Source: Xiphophorus maculatus (lineage: Eukaryota > Chordata > Actinopteri > Cyprinodontiformes > Poeciliidae). From it: a stretch of DNA of 64,000 nucleotides. The notes under the pieces are model-generated. The model was not told the origin of the DNA, did no database searches, and was given only the letters and a program-made list of their open reading frames with translations. The stretch lies in assembly GCF_002775205.1 (NCBI RefSeq), contig NC_036460.1, positions 868,501 through 932,500 on the forward strand, written 5' to 3'. The position numbers and the translations under genes are program-made. Shown piece after piece: positions 44,833-56,250 of this stretch (position 1 is its first letter; each line of letters starts with the position of its first letter).

Positions 44833-47800
44833 ATGGCGGGTTCTGTGGGTTCGGGTCGGACCGGCTCTGGGTTCTGCTGCTCTGCGGTGCTGCTGCTGCT
44901 GCTGGCGGCCGGACCTGGACTCGTCCGGGCCGTGTCGGAACCGGGGACGTGGACGGTGCACGTCGGTGTGAGTTTTCTGTTATCTAAAAGTTAGTGACGC
45001 TAAAAGGTTCCAAGGAGGAGAGCGAGTTCGGTTTCAGGTGGTTCTGGTTCGGTTCTACTGCTCCATGGAGCTGATTCTGGGTTAGTCATTAAAGCCGAGT
45101 CAAGGACATGAACTGATCTGATCAGAAAATGGCGAACATGGCAATGCGCAGATTAATGAGAATTTAACGACTTTAGTTGTAAGAATCGTGTGTGACGTCA
45201 CTAAGAGAGCAGCCGAACTCACGGACGGGTTACAGCCTCCAGAACCTCCTTATTCTATTTACAGGAACCGAACTTTTGATCTTTTAGTTTTCTTGACAGG
45301 ACTTAAGTCAGGTTTGGGTCTGGGCTTTGACTAGGCCATTCTGCTGTAGCTCTGCTGCTGGGTTTGGTTCAGTCGGATCCTCTGGTTCTGGTTGTGTTTC
45401 AGGAGAACCAGGAGCCTCAGTTCTTCCTCTTCAGGAAGACGCTGTTCAAAGACAGCACCATCCACCTGCGAGGTGAGTTCTGACCCGGTCCGGTCCGACT
45501 CGGCCTGGCCTCTGACCCCTGACCTCTGTGTTTGTCTCAGCTGATCCTCAGGACTGCGACTCGTCCTCGACGATGGACGTTTCCTGGTACCTGAGGAACT
45601 CCCACTGCTACAACGAGGTCTACAACAAGAACGTAAGCGGCTCGGTCCTGATGGTACCGCCGGGTTCTGGTAGTCCCGCCGGGTCCTGGTGGTACCGCCG
45701 GGTCCTGGTAGTCCCGCTGGGTCCTGGTGGTACCGCCGGGTCCTGGTAGTCCTGCCGGGTCCTGGTGGTACCGCCGGGTCCTGGTGGTACCGCCGGGTCC
45801 TGGTAGTCCGGCCGGGTTCTGGTGGTACCGCCGGGTGCTGGTTCGGCTCGGAGGTTTGTTTGGAGCAGAAACGCTGCAGATTGCAGCCGCAGCATGAAAC
45901 TTTTCTGAAGATAATTTTTCCTGTCAAACTTCCTCCATGTTGTGACAGTTTGATATGAAACAGAAAATCTGTAAAAAGATTGATCTTAGTGCTGTCAATC
46001 ATCCTCATGTACTCTCTAATTGTGTTAATGCCAGAGAAACAAATTGCTGTTATAGGAAAGTCATTTATTTGTTGTCATTTTTGACTGTGCTAGCTATCAT
46101 TAGCATTAGCGACAGGCCGTGCTTAGGCCTGTCGCTGTAACAAATTTAGCTGGATGATAAATCATGATAAACGATAATATTGTTGTTTTGAGACCATTTT
46201 CCAGTAATGGAAACATTCTCAAAGATCAATAAACTTTATTCTAATAAACATCTAGCTGCAGCGTAGCAGAGAGCAAAGGGACGAACAGCGTCACACGACA
46301 CGACATTGTGATTGACAGCGCTAAGACCCGCCTCCTGGCTCTGATTGGCTGTTTCCGGAACATGGTGACAGTTATCACTAAGACATTTTATTATGTTCCT
46401 GCAGCTTTAATCTTGTTGTCCAGGTGCATTGCCTTCAAGTGCCCGTGTTTCTGTAGGATTTTATGGCTCAGTTGATGTTTGTGTCTCCACCCAGCTGATA
46501 CCAGAGGAATACTACATCTCGGACTCGGTGAAAGTAGAGGGGGGGTCGGGGTCCTTCATGAGGCACACCTACGAGCCAATCAGCTGCCAGATAAAGCGCC
46601 CCATTGTGAGGACCGCCGGATGAGCAGCCGCCGAGTCGGAGACAAAAACGCAACTAAAGCTGTTTGCTTCGTGTTTCAGTTCAGCATAGCGCCGTTGAAC
46701 TCGACCAAGCTGCTGGAGAACTCGGTGTCATCGTCGTCAGCTCCGGTGGGTCCAAAAGCAGCAACATTGATAACGTCACCGCAGGAACGCCTCGTTCTGA
46801 GAAACGGGAAGAAACTTTGATTCTCATTGCTTTTCTTTTTAAGTTAAATTCCTCAAATAGATTTTTCCCCTCCAAATATACAAATTACTCAAAATTAAAC
46901 CTGAAGTTGGGGCGTGCTGTGGTGGCGCAGCGGGTTAGCACGCCCCACGTTTGGAGGCCTTAGTCCTCGACGCGGACGTCGCGGGTTCGACTCCCAACGA
47001 CCTTTGCCGCATGTCTTCCCCCGTCTCCTCACCCTCCTTCCTGTCTGCCTACTGTAGAAAAAATACGAGCCACTAGTGCCGCAAAAACTCTCCGGAGAAA
47101 AAAATGGAAAAAAAAAATAAAAAAATTTAAACCTGAAGTTATTTAATTAAAAATGCTTTAAATGTAAAAAATAAAACCCCTGACCAGCAGTTGGCCGGCT
47201 CACTTCTGTAGCCGAATCCATACAAATTGATTAATCATTGAAATAATAATTCATTTAGTTATGGAGACCTGGAGTACACAGACTCTAAAACAGGCCGTCA
47301 GCTGAAGGAACAACTCGGCTACTGTTGCCTGGACGACGCTTTGCTGCGTTTTTTCTGTCTACAACAGTAAACTAATTTCAGTGAATCTGTGGTTTCCTTC
47401 AGCTGAGAGAGAGAATCATCCTGCTGTTCTTCTCCTGATGCCTTTTTACGACCAGAACCGAGCCGGGTCAGGCTGTAGAGCTGCTAACGGACTCGTCAGG
47501 ACTGTAAAACAGCAGGATAGATTCTGTGACCTTTAATGTAACTCACGGTGACCTTGAATCGACCTTTAAAAGGTTAAAGTTGAGCTGCTGGAGGCAGCAG
47601 AAACCCAGGCTGGTGTTTGGACCAGACCTGGTTCTGGATTGATCAATACTTTAGCCTTGGAGTTGAAACTCGACCTGTTGGACAGATCACATTTCAGGTC
47701 AACCATTTCGGTTTTTACCTGAGGTCAGTGAACGCATCGTCGCTGGGTGTGGTTCTGGTTCGGCCGTATCAGCCGGTCCAGTTCTGGTTCTGAACTCTAA

Positions 47801-48170
47801 TGTTGTCTTTCCGTTATGACTCAAAGGAAAAGTCCGGGAGGAAGAGGAGGGAAGCTAAGAAACCAGAACCAAAGGTACGGCCCGGTTCTGTTCGGTTCCG
47901 GTCAGAGCCGTTTGGACCTATGGTCCAGAACCTTCATGTGAACTTGACTGATCTTCTTCTTCTCTGGTCCTCAGGCTGCTGGTGTCTCCTCTAATCAGGT
48001 CAGTCGGGTCACCAGAACCGAGTCAGGGTTTGTTGCGGGGTGAAAGGTCAGGGAGCTGACCCTGTTTGTTCCTCAGAGCGACTCCGACATTGTGGCTCGG
48101 ACCTGGGAGGACGGACCCTACATGTTCATCATCAAGGTCCAGAAGACCGGGCCGTGGACACTGCAGCGTC

Positions 48171-48223
<53 letters not shown>

Positions 48224-51200
48224 GCACTCAGAGTGTTTGGTCTCTTCCTGGTTGAACTGGTTCTGTGTTTCTGTTTCCAGTTCGGGTCAGCATGAAGGGA
48301 CCTCATGGCTTCATCTCAGGAACTGAGTGGCCTCTGATGGTGGTGAGACCCCAACACACACACACACACACACATGCACCCACACACACACACACACACA
48401 CACACCTACACACACACACACACACGCACACACACACACACACAACACACGTTTGCGTGGGTATCTTTGTAGGAGCCTTAGATTGACTTCCATTCATTTC
48501 TATAGCCTAACCCTAACCAAAACTCAATTCACACCTTAGTCCTGTTTTAGGGTCAAGGGTCAACCCCGACCCACAAACAGCGTTTCTCCTTGTGTGGACC
48601 ACAGACCACGGAGCTGATCCGCTGGACCCATCTTCAGGGTCTCTAGGTCTCCATAGCAACCATGAGAGACTACAGTTTGGCCTACACAAACATGAACATG
48701 TAGACATTGTTAAGCTCCGGTGGGCCTTTAACTAGACCAGATATGGACCCTGCAGACTGTGGAGCCATTTTCTTGGCTTTCCTTCAAATTAAAGGCAGAT
48801 TCTTTCTGACCTCGTGTCAGATGCTGCTTCAGTAAAAACTCAAATAAAAGTTTTGTAGACACGGTCATGGGCGCTAACTCCTCTTGCTAACTGATCCTGC
48901 TAACTGATTATTCTAACTCCTCCTGCTAACTCCACTGGCTAACTCCTCCTGCTAACTGATTATGCTAACTCCTCCTGCTAACTCCAGTGGCTAACTAGAT
49001 TGGCTAACTAATCCTGCTAACTCCACTGGCTAACTCCACCTGCTAACTGATTAGGCTAACTCGTCCTGCTAACTCCACTGGCTAACTAGACTGGCTAACT
49101 CCTTCGGCTATCTCCACTGGCTTACTCCTCCTTCCAACTCCACTGGCTAACTCCACCTGCTAACTGATTAGGCTAACTCGTCCTGCTAACTCCACTGGCT
49201 AACTAGACTGGCTAACTCCTTCGGCTATCTCCACTGGCTTACTCCTCCTTCCAACTCCACTGGCTAACTCCTCCTGCTAACGCCACTGGCTAACTCCTCC
49301 TACTAACTTCACTGGCTCACTTCTCCTGCTAACTCCCCGTGCTAACTCCACTGGCTAACTCCAATGTCCTGCTAACTTGTCCGTGTCTCTGCAGTTCTAC
49401 ATGGTGATGTGCATCGGGTATGTGCTGCTGGCTGTGATGTGGCTGGTTTTGTCCGCCTGCTACTGGAGAAGCCTGCTGCGGATCCAGTTCTGGATTGGTG
49501 GCGTCATCTTCCTGGGCATGCTGGAGAAAGCCGTGTACTATGCCGAGTTCCAGAGCATCAGCTATGAGGGCGTATCAGGTAGCCTGTTAGCCGGGTAGCC
49601 TGTTAGCCAGGTATCATGTCAGCCTGTTAGCCATTTATCATGTCAGGCTGTTAGCCATTTATCATGTCAGGCTGTTAGCCATTTATCATGTCAGGCTGTT
49701 AGCCATTTATCATGTCAGGCTGTTAGCCAGGTATCATGTCAGCCTGTTAGCCAGGTATCATGTCAGCCTGTTAGCCATTTATCATGTCAGCCTGTTAGCC
49801 ATTTATCATGTCAGGCTGTTAGCCATTTATCATGTCAGCCTGTTAGCCATTTATCATGTCAGGCTGTTAGCCATTTATCATGTCAGCCTGTTAGCCATTT
49901 ATCATGTCAGGCTGTTAGCCATTTATCATGTCAGCCTGTTAGCCATTTATCATGTCAGCCTGTTAGCCAGGTATCATGTCAGCCTGTTAGCCAGGTATCA
50001 TGTCAGCCTGTTAGCCAGGTATCATGTCAGCCTGTTAGCCAGGTATCATGTCAGCCTGTTAGCCATTTATCATGTCAGCCTGTTAGCCATTTATCATGTC
50101 AGCCTGTTAGCCATTTATCATGTCAGGCTGTTAGCCATTTATCATGTCAGCCTGTTAGCCAGGTATCATGTCAACCTGTTAGCCAGGTATCATGTCAGCC
50201 TGTTAGCCAGGTATCATGTCACCCTGTTAGCCAGGTATCATGTCAGCCTGTTAGCCAGGTATCATGTCACCCTGTTAGCCAGCGTCTCCTCCTCCTGGTT
50301 CGACCTCCTGAGCTGTCATGTGTCCTCCTGCAGTCCAGGGGGCGGTGGTGTTTGCCGAGGTGCTTTCGGCTGTGAAGCGGACGCTGGCCAGAGTTCTGGT
50401 GATCATCGCCAGTCTGGGATATGGAATCGTCAAGTGAGTCCAGCAACTGCTGCCATCAGAGAACAGTAATCCCAGTAGTATAACAGAACTGGGCCTGGAG
50501 AGAACGGGTCGCCCAGAACCACGAATCACTTCCTAGCCTGTTCAAGGTTCTGACAGCATTTGTATTTATTAACATGTCTCAAAGATTAAAATGATCGAGA
50601 ACACTGCTGACAGATCCATCGGGTTCCCTCCTGAACTTCCTCTCATCCTGCATTGAGGATCTTTGCAGCAAGATGCCTCACTCCGGCAACTCACAGACAT
50701 CTGTTTTAATGCGTTTTGTTACATAAGAAAAATAAACTCAAATAAACTTTTTTGCATCCAGAGTTGATGTTACAGATGCTTTAAGTTTCATGATTCCCAG
50801 ATTTGTAGGTTTTCTTTGTTTCTAAGCTATTATGACCTTTAACCCCTGTGACCTTCTACCCCCCCTGTTTCTGTCAGGCCAAGGCTGGGTGCCCTGCTGC
50901 ACAGAGTGGTCGGCGTCGGCTTGCTCTACCTGCTCTTCTCCATCATCGAGGGAATCCTGCGGGTCCACACGGTGAGTTCTGACCTGCTGGCCCGGTTCTG
51001 TTGGACCTGTTCCAGCCCAGTTGTGGATCAGTTCCGGCCCGGTCTAACCCGTGTGTTCTGCAGGATCGGGGAAATGACGACCGGAGCCTGATAGTGTGTG
51101 ACGTGGTTCTGGCTCTGACCGACTCCTGCGTTGTCTGGTGGATATCCTTACAGCATCAGAACCTTCAGTCATGATTGAATATCGTTTCGCTGTTTGATTC

Positions 51201-54200
51201 GTTATGTCTGCCTGGTTGAACTCCAGGTCCAGATTTCTAATCTGAAAACAGAGAAGAAGAAAAAGCCTCTGAGAACCAATCAGCTGCTGATTTAATTTCT
51301 TTCTATTTATTCTTTCTCATCCTCCTTTTTTCTTCCTTCTTTATTCTTGCATTCATCTCCTCCTCCTCCCTTTGTCTTCAGGCTGAAGATGATGTTCTTC
51401 TGGCTGCTATTCCTCTGGCTGTGCTCGATTCTGCCCTCTGCTGGTGGATATCCACTGCTGAACCTTTCCTTTTTAGCTGTAGAGAATCAGACTGTTGCTG
51501 CCTCTTATGTGTTAGCGATCCATGTTAGCGTCTTCCATGTTTGGGTCCCCCATGTTAATGTCCCTCATGTTAGCGTTCTCCATGTTAGCGTCCTCCATGT
51601 TAGAGTTCTCCATGTTAGCGTCTCCCATGTTAATGTTCCTCATGTTAACGCCATCCATGTTTGGGTCCCCCATATTAGCGTCCCTCATGTTAATGTCCCT
51701 CATGTTAGCGTCCTCCATGTTAATGTCCCTCATGTTAGCGTTCTCCATGTTAGAGTTCTCCATGTTAATGTCCTCCATGTTAGCGTCCTCCATGTTAATG
51801 TCCCCCATATTAACGTCCTCCATGTTAATGTCCTCCATGTTAGCGTCTTCCATGTTAATGTCCTCCATGTTAGCATCCTCTATGTTAGCGTCTCCCATGT
51901 TAGCGTCCTCCATGTTAATGTCCCCCATGTTAGCGTCCTCCATGTTAATGTCCCCCATGTTAGCGTCCTCCATGTTAATGTCCCCCATGTTAGCGTTTTC
52001 CATGTTAATGTCCTCCATGTTAATGTCCTCTATGTTAGCGTCCTCCATGTTAATGTCCCCCATGTTAGCGTTTTCCATGTTAATGTCCTCCATGTTAACG
52101 TCCTCCATGTTAATGTCCTCCATGTTAGCATCCTCTATATTAGCGTCTCCCATGTTAGCGTCCTCCATGTTAATGTCCCCCATGTTAGCGTCTTCCATGT
52201 TAATGTCCTCCATGTTAGCATCCTCTATGTTAGCATCTCCCATGTTAGCGTCTTCCATGTTAATGTCCCCCATATTAACGTCATCCATGTTAATGTCCCT
52301 CATGTTAGCGTTCTCCATGTTAGCGTCCTCCATGTTAGCGTCTCCCATGTTAATGTTCCTCATGTTAACGCCATCCATGTTTGGGTCCCCCATGTTAGCG
52401 TCCTCCATGTTAGAGTTCTCCATGTTAGCGTCCTCCATGTTAATGTCCCCCATATTAACGTCCTCCATGTTAATGTTCTCCATGTTAGCGTCTTCCATGT
52501 TAATGTCCCCCATGTTAGCGTCTTCCATGTTAATGTCCTCCATGTTAGCGACTCCCATGTTAGCGTCCTCCATGTTAATGTCCCCCATGTTAGCGTTCTC
52601 CATGTTAGCGCCTCCATGTTAGAGTTCTCCATGTTAGCGTCCTCTATGTTAGCGTCTCCCATGTTAGCGTCCTCCATGTTAATGTCCCCCATATTAACGT
52701 CCTCCATGTTAATGTCCTCCATATTAATGTCCTCCATGTTAGCATCCTGCATGTTAATGTCCCCCATATTAACGTCCTCCATGTTAATGTCCCCCATATT
52801 AATGTCCTCCATGTTAGCATCCTGCATGTTAATGTCCCCCATGTTAGCGTCTTCCATGTTAATGTCCTCCATGTTAGCGTCTTCCATGTTAATGTCCTCC
52901 ATGTTAGCGTCCTCTATGTTAGCGTCTCCCATGTTAGCGTCTCCCATGTTAACGTCCTCCATGTTAATGTCTCCCATATTAAGGTCCTCCATATTAGCGT
53001 CCCCCATGTTTGGGTCCCCCATATTAGCGTCCCCCATGTTTGGGTCCCCCATATTAGCGTCCTCCATGTTACCGTCCCCCATATTAGCGTCCTCCATGTT
53101 AGCGTCCTCCATTTTAACGTCCCCCATATTAGCGTCCTCTATGTTAGCGTCTTCCTTTATGGCGCTCTGTGTTATGTCTACTTGGAGCATTTGGTCCGGG
53201 TTAGCTGTAGCGTCTCGGTTTCTCGATGAAGCTTCCTTGACCTTTGGTCCCACATCTTCGTGAGCCTGGCTCAGACGATGAAGCTGCTGAAGCTGAGAAG
53301 GAACGTTGTGAAGCTCTCTCTCTTCAGACACTTCAGCAACACCCTCATCTTTGCTGTCATCGGTGCGTGAATGCCTCCTGTTCCTCCTCTTCCTCTTCTT
53401 GCCTTTCTAAATCTCTGTGTTGTTTTCAGCTTCGGTGATCTTCATCATCTGGACGGCGAAGAACTTCACCATGTCCAGGTGTCTCCCTGTAAGTAAGGAG
53501 ACGCCCTTATGTCTCTCTGTCGTCACGTCTCCAACGTTTTCATTCTTGCTGGTTTAGGACTGGAGGGAAGTCTGGATCCAAGACGCTTTCTGGCGCTTCC
53601 TGTTTTCCGTCATCCTATTGGTCATCATGTTCCTATGGCGACCGTCGGCAAATAATCAGATGTAAGAGGCGTTCTGGGGTTGGGTCATGTTTTATTCTGT
53701 GGTTTTAAGTGGACTGTGTTTGTGCGTGTCAGGTACGCCTTCAGCCCCCTGGTGGACGGGGACAGTGAGGATGAGGAGGAGAAGGAGCCCATGATGAACG
53801 AGGCTTTTGGTCAGAAACCTTCATCGTTTGTCTTCCTCAGCCTTTCCTCCCAGCCTCCAGTGAAGCTGCAGTTTGTTATGAAGTGAAGTTTTAGCTACCC
53901 CTTTAACTGCTTCCTGTTTGATTCAGGGGGTCACTGGTTTTAATATTTAATAAGAAATCAGTGCAAATCCAATAATAATCCTTATTAAATAGTTAATATG
54001 TTTATAAAAGCAGCAGATGGCTGAAGTCTTGAGGCTTAGTGTGTTGTTTCTTATATGTTGAAGCTTGTTGACCTTCTAATTGAGTCGTGGTTCTCTGCAG
54101 ACTCAAAGTGGGCGTGTCTAAAGCGTGAGCTCTGATTGGCTGGCTCCGGCAGCAGGAATCTGACAGGAATTGTTCATCAGTGGCGACCGCTTTAAAAAGA

Positions 54201-55786
54201 TAAACTAGAAAGTAAAAAGGTTAAGGCCAGCTGAAGTCACGTTATGTTTTGAATGATAATTTTCCAGTTTTTGTGGTTTCCATCCGGGTCAGACTGTAAA
54301 CGTGTCTCATCTGGTTCTATAGTTCTGGATTGTTGTTATGGAGACCAGATTCTGTAGCTGCTGGTCGTCACAGTTCCTACAGATGTATTACTGAACGGTT
54401 CAGCCCAGACAGGAAGTGAACTGGAAGCGGACCAAACCTCCACCGCCTTCAGCTGGTCCAGGAACTCTGACATGTTGAAGCTTTGCTGTTTGTTTCCCAT
54501 CAGACGGGATGAAGATGAGGGGGACGAAGACCGAGAGCAACGGGACAGCCAGACCCAACAAAGTGGTGAGCTCTGTAAATCATCTTCATCGCCACCATCT
54601 TCATCAGCTTCAGCTGTTTGCTAACCAAGCGGTTCTTCTGTGAACGTGTCGGGACAGGATGAAGATCTGAAGTGGGTGGAAGAGAACATCCCGTCATCGA
54701 TGGCCGACATGTGAGTCAGTTCCCGCTCAGCAACCCGAACTGAGCTAGCCTCCAGCTAACGTCGAGCTAGCCTCCAGCTAACTGGCTCCTCTTCTTTCCA
54801 CAGAGCGCTGCCCCCTCTGCTGGACTCAGACGAGGTCAGTTCCTACTTCCTGGTTTCACTTCCTGGTTCTGGTTTTCCAGTGTGATCAATGTTCAGTTGA
54901 GTCACTTTAACCTCTGATCTCCCAGAGGGTTACCATGGTTACCTGATGCACAGAAAACACTCGGTGTTGTCCTGCATCTAAGCAGCAGGGGGAGAAAAAT
55001 GCCCAGCAGAGCTGACCGGTCGCCATGGTTACATCATTCTTGTTGTCATGGCGATGATGGCTGAGCTGCTGCAGCCATTACTAATCTGAGGAGCAGAACC
55101 AGAGCCCAGTTCTGCTGACTGACCCGGTGGATCCGGGTGAGACCAGTTCAGATCCGGTCTTCTGGTCATCTTCTTGTCGTCTTCTTGTCGTCTTCTTGTC
55201 GTCTTCTGGTCATCTTCTGGTCATCTTGCCGTCTTCGGGTCGTGAAATGAAATGAATCCATCAGTAGGAACCTAAACTATGTCATCATAAATCCTGATTG
55301 GAGCAGACTCCGTCAGTCTGTCCTCCATGTTGGTTTGTCCTGAATTAAACCTCTAACCTGGTTTATTTGCAAACCAGTCTTCATCCTGCTCATTCTTACT
55401 GGACAGTCTGTTTATGGTACTGATGATGATGATGAATATGATACGGAGCGCTATTAAACCCTAAAGTTAGTCGGGTAGACTCTGATTAGCTTCTCTGCTC
55501 TCCTATTGTTTAGTGTGAAGCATAAAGTTATTACAAGTTATCTGATGAAGATCTGCTGTTCATGAAATGTCCTCAGGTTTGGACGCCAGTTATTAAAAAC
55601 GATCAATCCGTCCAGGCTCCTGTCAGCTCTACCGGATGGCAGAGAGTGCTAACCGGGATAGCATACAGGCTAACATCCCAGATGAATGTTAAAGTAGCTC
55701 ACTATGAACCAAATCAATGAATCATATTGATCTCTCTGTTTCAGGAAACCCAGACGACAAAGCTGGAGATGTCTAAGATGGAGTGA
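44833..55786 (+). CDS. tmem87b: TMEM87B, GOLD-domain seven-helix membrane protein, complete
   Basis: Exons: 44833-44967, 45403-45472, 45541-45632, 46495-46605, 46680-46745, 47827-47874, 47975-47998, 48077-48167, 48281-48342, 49395-49578, 50334-50433, 50878-50971, 51064-51141 or 51382-51447, 53254-53362, 53430-53488, 53558-53661, 53733-53809, 54504-54565, 54658-54710, 54804-54834, 55745-55786. All phases agree: 563 residues (559 with the second alternative), against about 555 in human. A signal peptide ([14 protein letters not shown]) and a luminal Golgi-dynamics-type domain lead to seven helices starting near residue 234 ([16 protein letters not shown]). Signature pieces are [29 protein letters not shown] and [29 protein letters not shown] favours TMEM87B over TMEM87A. 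The protein acts in the Golgi/endosome system; its exact role is debated. Confidence 0.95.
45655..45842 (+). repeat. 19-bp minisatellite in tmem87b intron 3
   Basis: About ten units of 19 bp (CCGCCGGGTCCTGGTGGTA, with TAGTC variants) begin about 20 bp after the donor of the third exon. The copies are GC-rich, close to each other, and open on both strands. Confidence 0.95.
46909..47126 (+). mobile_element. tRNA-derived SINE with 14-bp target duplication
   Basis: The head GGCGCAGCGGGTTAGC and a GGGTTCGACTCC (46983-46994) match RNA polymerase III A and B boxes. The body (GACCTTTGCCGCATGTCTTC) is a common fish SINE. The tail is A-rich. Perfect direct repeats TTAAACCTGAAGTT flank it at 46895-46908 and 47127-47140. 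It lies in the fifth tmem87b intron, same strand. Confidence 0.9.
48172..48222 (+). repeat. (CA)n microsatellite beside a weak splice donor
   Basis: An uninterrupted CA run begins four bases after the donor GTCCGT (48168) of tmem87b exon 8. It reads as repeated Thr-His or Val-Cys in all frames, which is not coding. Confidence 0.95.
48353..48446 (+). repeat. (CA)n microsatellite in tmem87b intron 9
   Basis: A long, slightly interrupted CA run starts about 10 bases after the GTGAGA donor at 48343. Confidence 0.95.
48880..49375 (+). repeat. GCTAAC-based tandem repeat in tmem87b intron 9
   Basis: Irregular units of about 16-18 bp and multiples (CTAACTCCACTGG, CTAACTCCTCCTG and ACTGATTA variants) fill the end of the intron up to the acceptor CTCTGCAG at 49394. 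A ~115-bp higher-order copy is visible near 49030 and 49150. Confidence 0.9.
49600..50285 (+). repeat. 24-bp minisatellite in tmem87b intron 10
   Basis: About 28 units of 24 bp (CCTGTTAGCCAGGTATCATG plus TCAG) have two interleaved variants, with CAGG or CATT after GTTAGC. The array starts about 20 bp after the exon 10 donor and ends about 50 bp before the next exon. Confidence 0.97.
51064..51141 (+). CDS. tmem87b: tmem87b alternative exon 13a (TMEM87B-like)
   Basis: The exon has 26 codons, phase 0 at both ends. The acceptor is GTGTTCTGCAG (U2 type). The coding ends [14 protein letters not shown] and is followed at once by ATATCCTTAC, a match to the U12 AT-AC donor consensus ATATCCTT. It resembles the human TMEM87B segment at this place (Asp-x-x-Leu-Ala-x-x-Asp-Ser). 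It encodes part of a transmembrane helix. Confidence 0.88.
51382..51447 (+). CDS. tmem87b: tmem87b alternative exon 13b (TMEM87A-like)
   Basis: The exon has 22 codons, phase 0 at both ends, 240 bp after exon 13a. A long pyrimidine tract and TTTGTCTTCAG form a strong U2 acceptor. It encodes [20 protein letters not shown] then WW, followed by ATATCCACTG, which matches the first six bases of the U12 donor. The PLAxLDxALCWW pattern is that of human TMEM87A at this position. Joined to the exon at 53254 it continues [10 protein letters not shown] in frame, exactly like 13a. Confidence 0.8.
51505..53152 (+). repeat. 1.65-kb, 15-bp minisatellite inside the U12-type intron
   Basis: About 110 units of 15 bp (TCCATGTTAGCGTCC, TCCATGTTAATGTCC and close variants) fill the intron between exon 13b and the branch site. 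Because the unit is 15 bp and mostly lacks stops, it creates long frames on both strands (repetitive His-Val, Met-Leu-Ala-Ser or Asn-Met-Glu-Asp). A larger period is visible, for example CCATGTTTGGGTCCCC near 51534, 51655 and 52374. Confidence 0.97.
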
Positions 55787-56212
55787 ATTTGACGGAGGTG
55801 GAGCAGATGGAGAGATGGCTGGTGTTTCTAAATGGACATAAAAAAGGATGGAGGAGTGATGGATGGAGGAGTGATGGAGGAGTGGACAGTTTTTGGGTTT
55901 TTCTCTGATTGTCTCCTGGCTCCCTGAGCTCCTCTAAACGTTTCACTGGGAGCTGAATCCAGTCATTCTGTGTATAATGATAATAATGATGATCTGCTTT
56001 CTGCAGCACGGCCGCTGGCTTCCATTGTTGTTGTGCAGTGGCGCCGCCCTGCTGGATGTCTGTCGGGTTTGCTTTTGCTTTTATGTTTTTTGCGTTGTGA
56101 ATTGGTGTTTGGATATTTTTCCTCCTCTAAAAGCCAAAGGGACGAACCAGAGAGAGAAATCACGAGGAATTATTGACTTTTATTTTGTAAAGTTTGTCTT
56201 TGTGTTTCAACC

Positions 56213-56218
56213 AATAAA
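56213..56218 (+). terminator. tmem87b: tmem87b polyadenylation signal
   Basis: AATAAA lies about 430 bases after the tmem87b stop codon, followed by a T-rich stretch. It is the first canonical signal in the 3' UTR that I noticed. Confidence 0.7.
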
Positions 56219-56250
56219 GTTTTTATTTTCACCTGATTCTTACTGAAGCT

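Larger units (their letters stand above)
51142..53253 (+). other. U12-type AT-AC intron region with two alternative donors
   Basis: Donors ATATCC at 51142 and 51448 share one 3' site. TTCCTTGAC at 53233-53241 fits the U12 branch consensus TTCCTTAAC. The intron ends CCCAC at 53253, about 13 bases after the branch A, the distance U12 introns require. The junction TGGTGG|ATCTTC restores the conserved W-W-I-F sequence. No GT-AG alternative restores the frame here. Confidence 0.85.

Noticed and set aside
45331-46008. Minus-strand frame rich in Pro, Gly, Thr and Arg, collagen-like
   Set aside because: It is the reverse reading of the 19-bp GC-rich minisatellite in tmem87b intron 3 and overlaps a true exon on the other strand.
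46909-46994. Possible tRNA gene
   Set aside because: The A and B boxes belong to a SINE head: the cloverleaf is degraded and a SINE body, A-rich tail and 14-bp target duplication follow.
48023-48540. Frames with poly Thr-His or Val-Cys
   Set aside because: These are CA microsatellites beside tmem87b exons 8 and 9.
51382-51500. First reading of 51347-51500 as a secreted Leu-rich peptide ([13 protein letters not shown])
   Set aside because: This is a shifted frame of tmem87b exon 13b. The correct frame continues the conserved membrane helix and ends at the ATATCC donor.
51347-53331. Long open frames on both strands (over 600 and over 300 codons) reading His-Val or Asn-Met-Glu-Asp repeats
   Set aside because: They are translations of the 15-bp minisatellite in the tmem87b minor intron. 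Any stop-free unit divisible by three opens frames on both strands. There is no promoter, domain or splice support.
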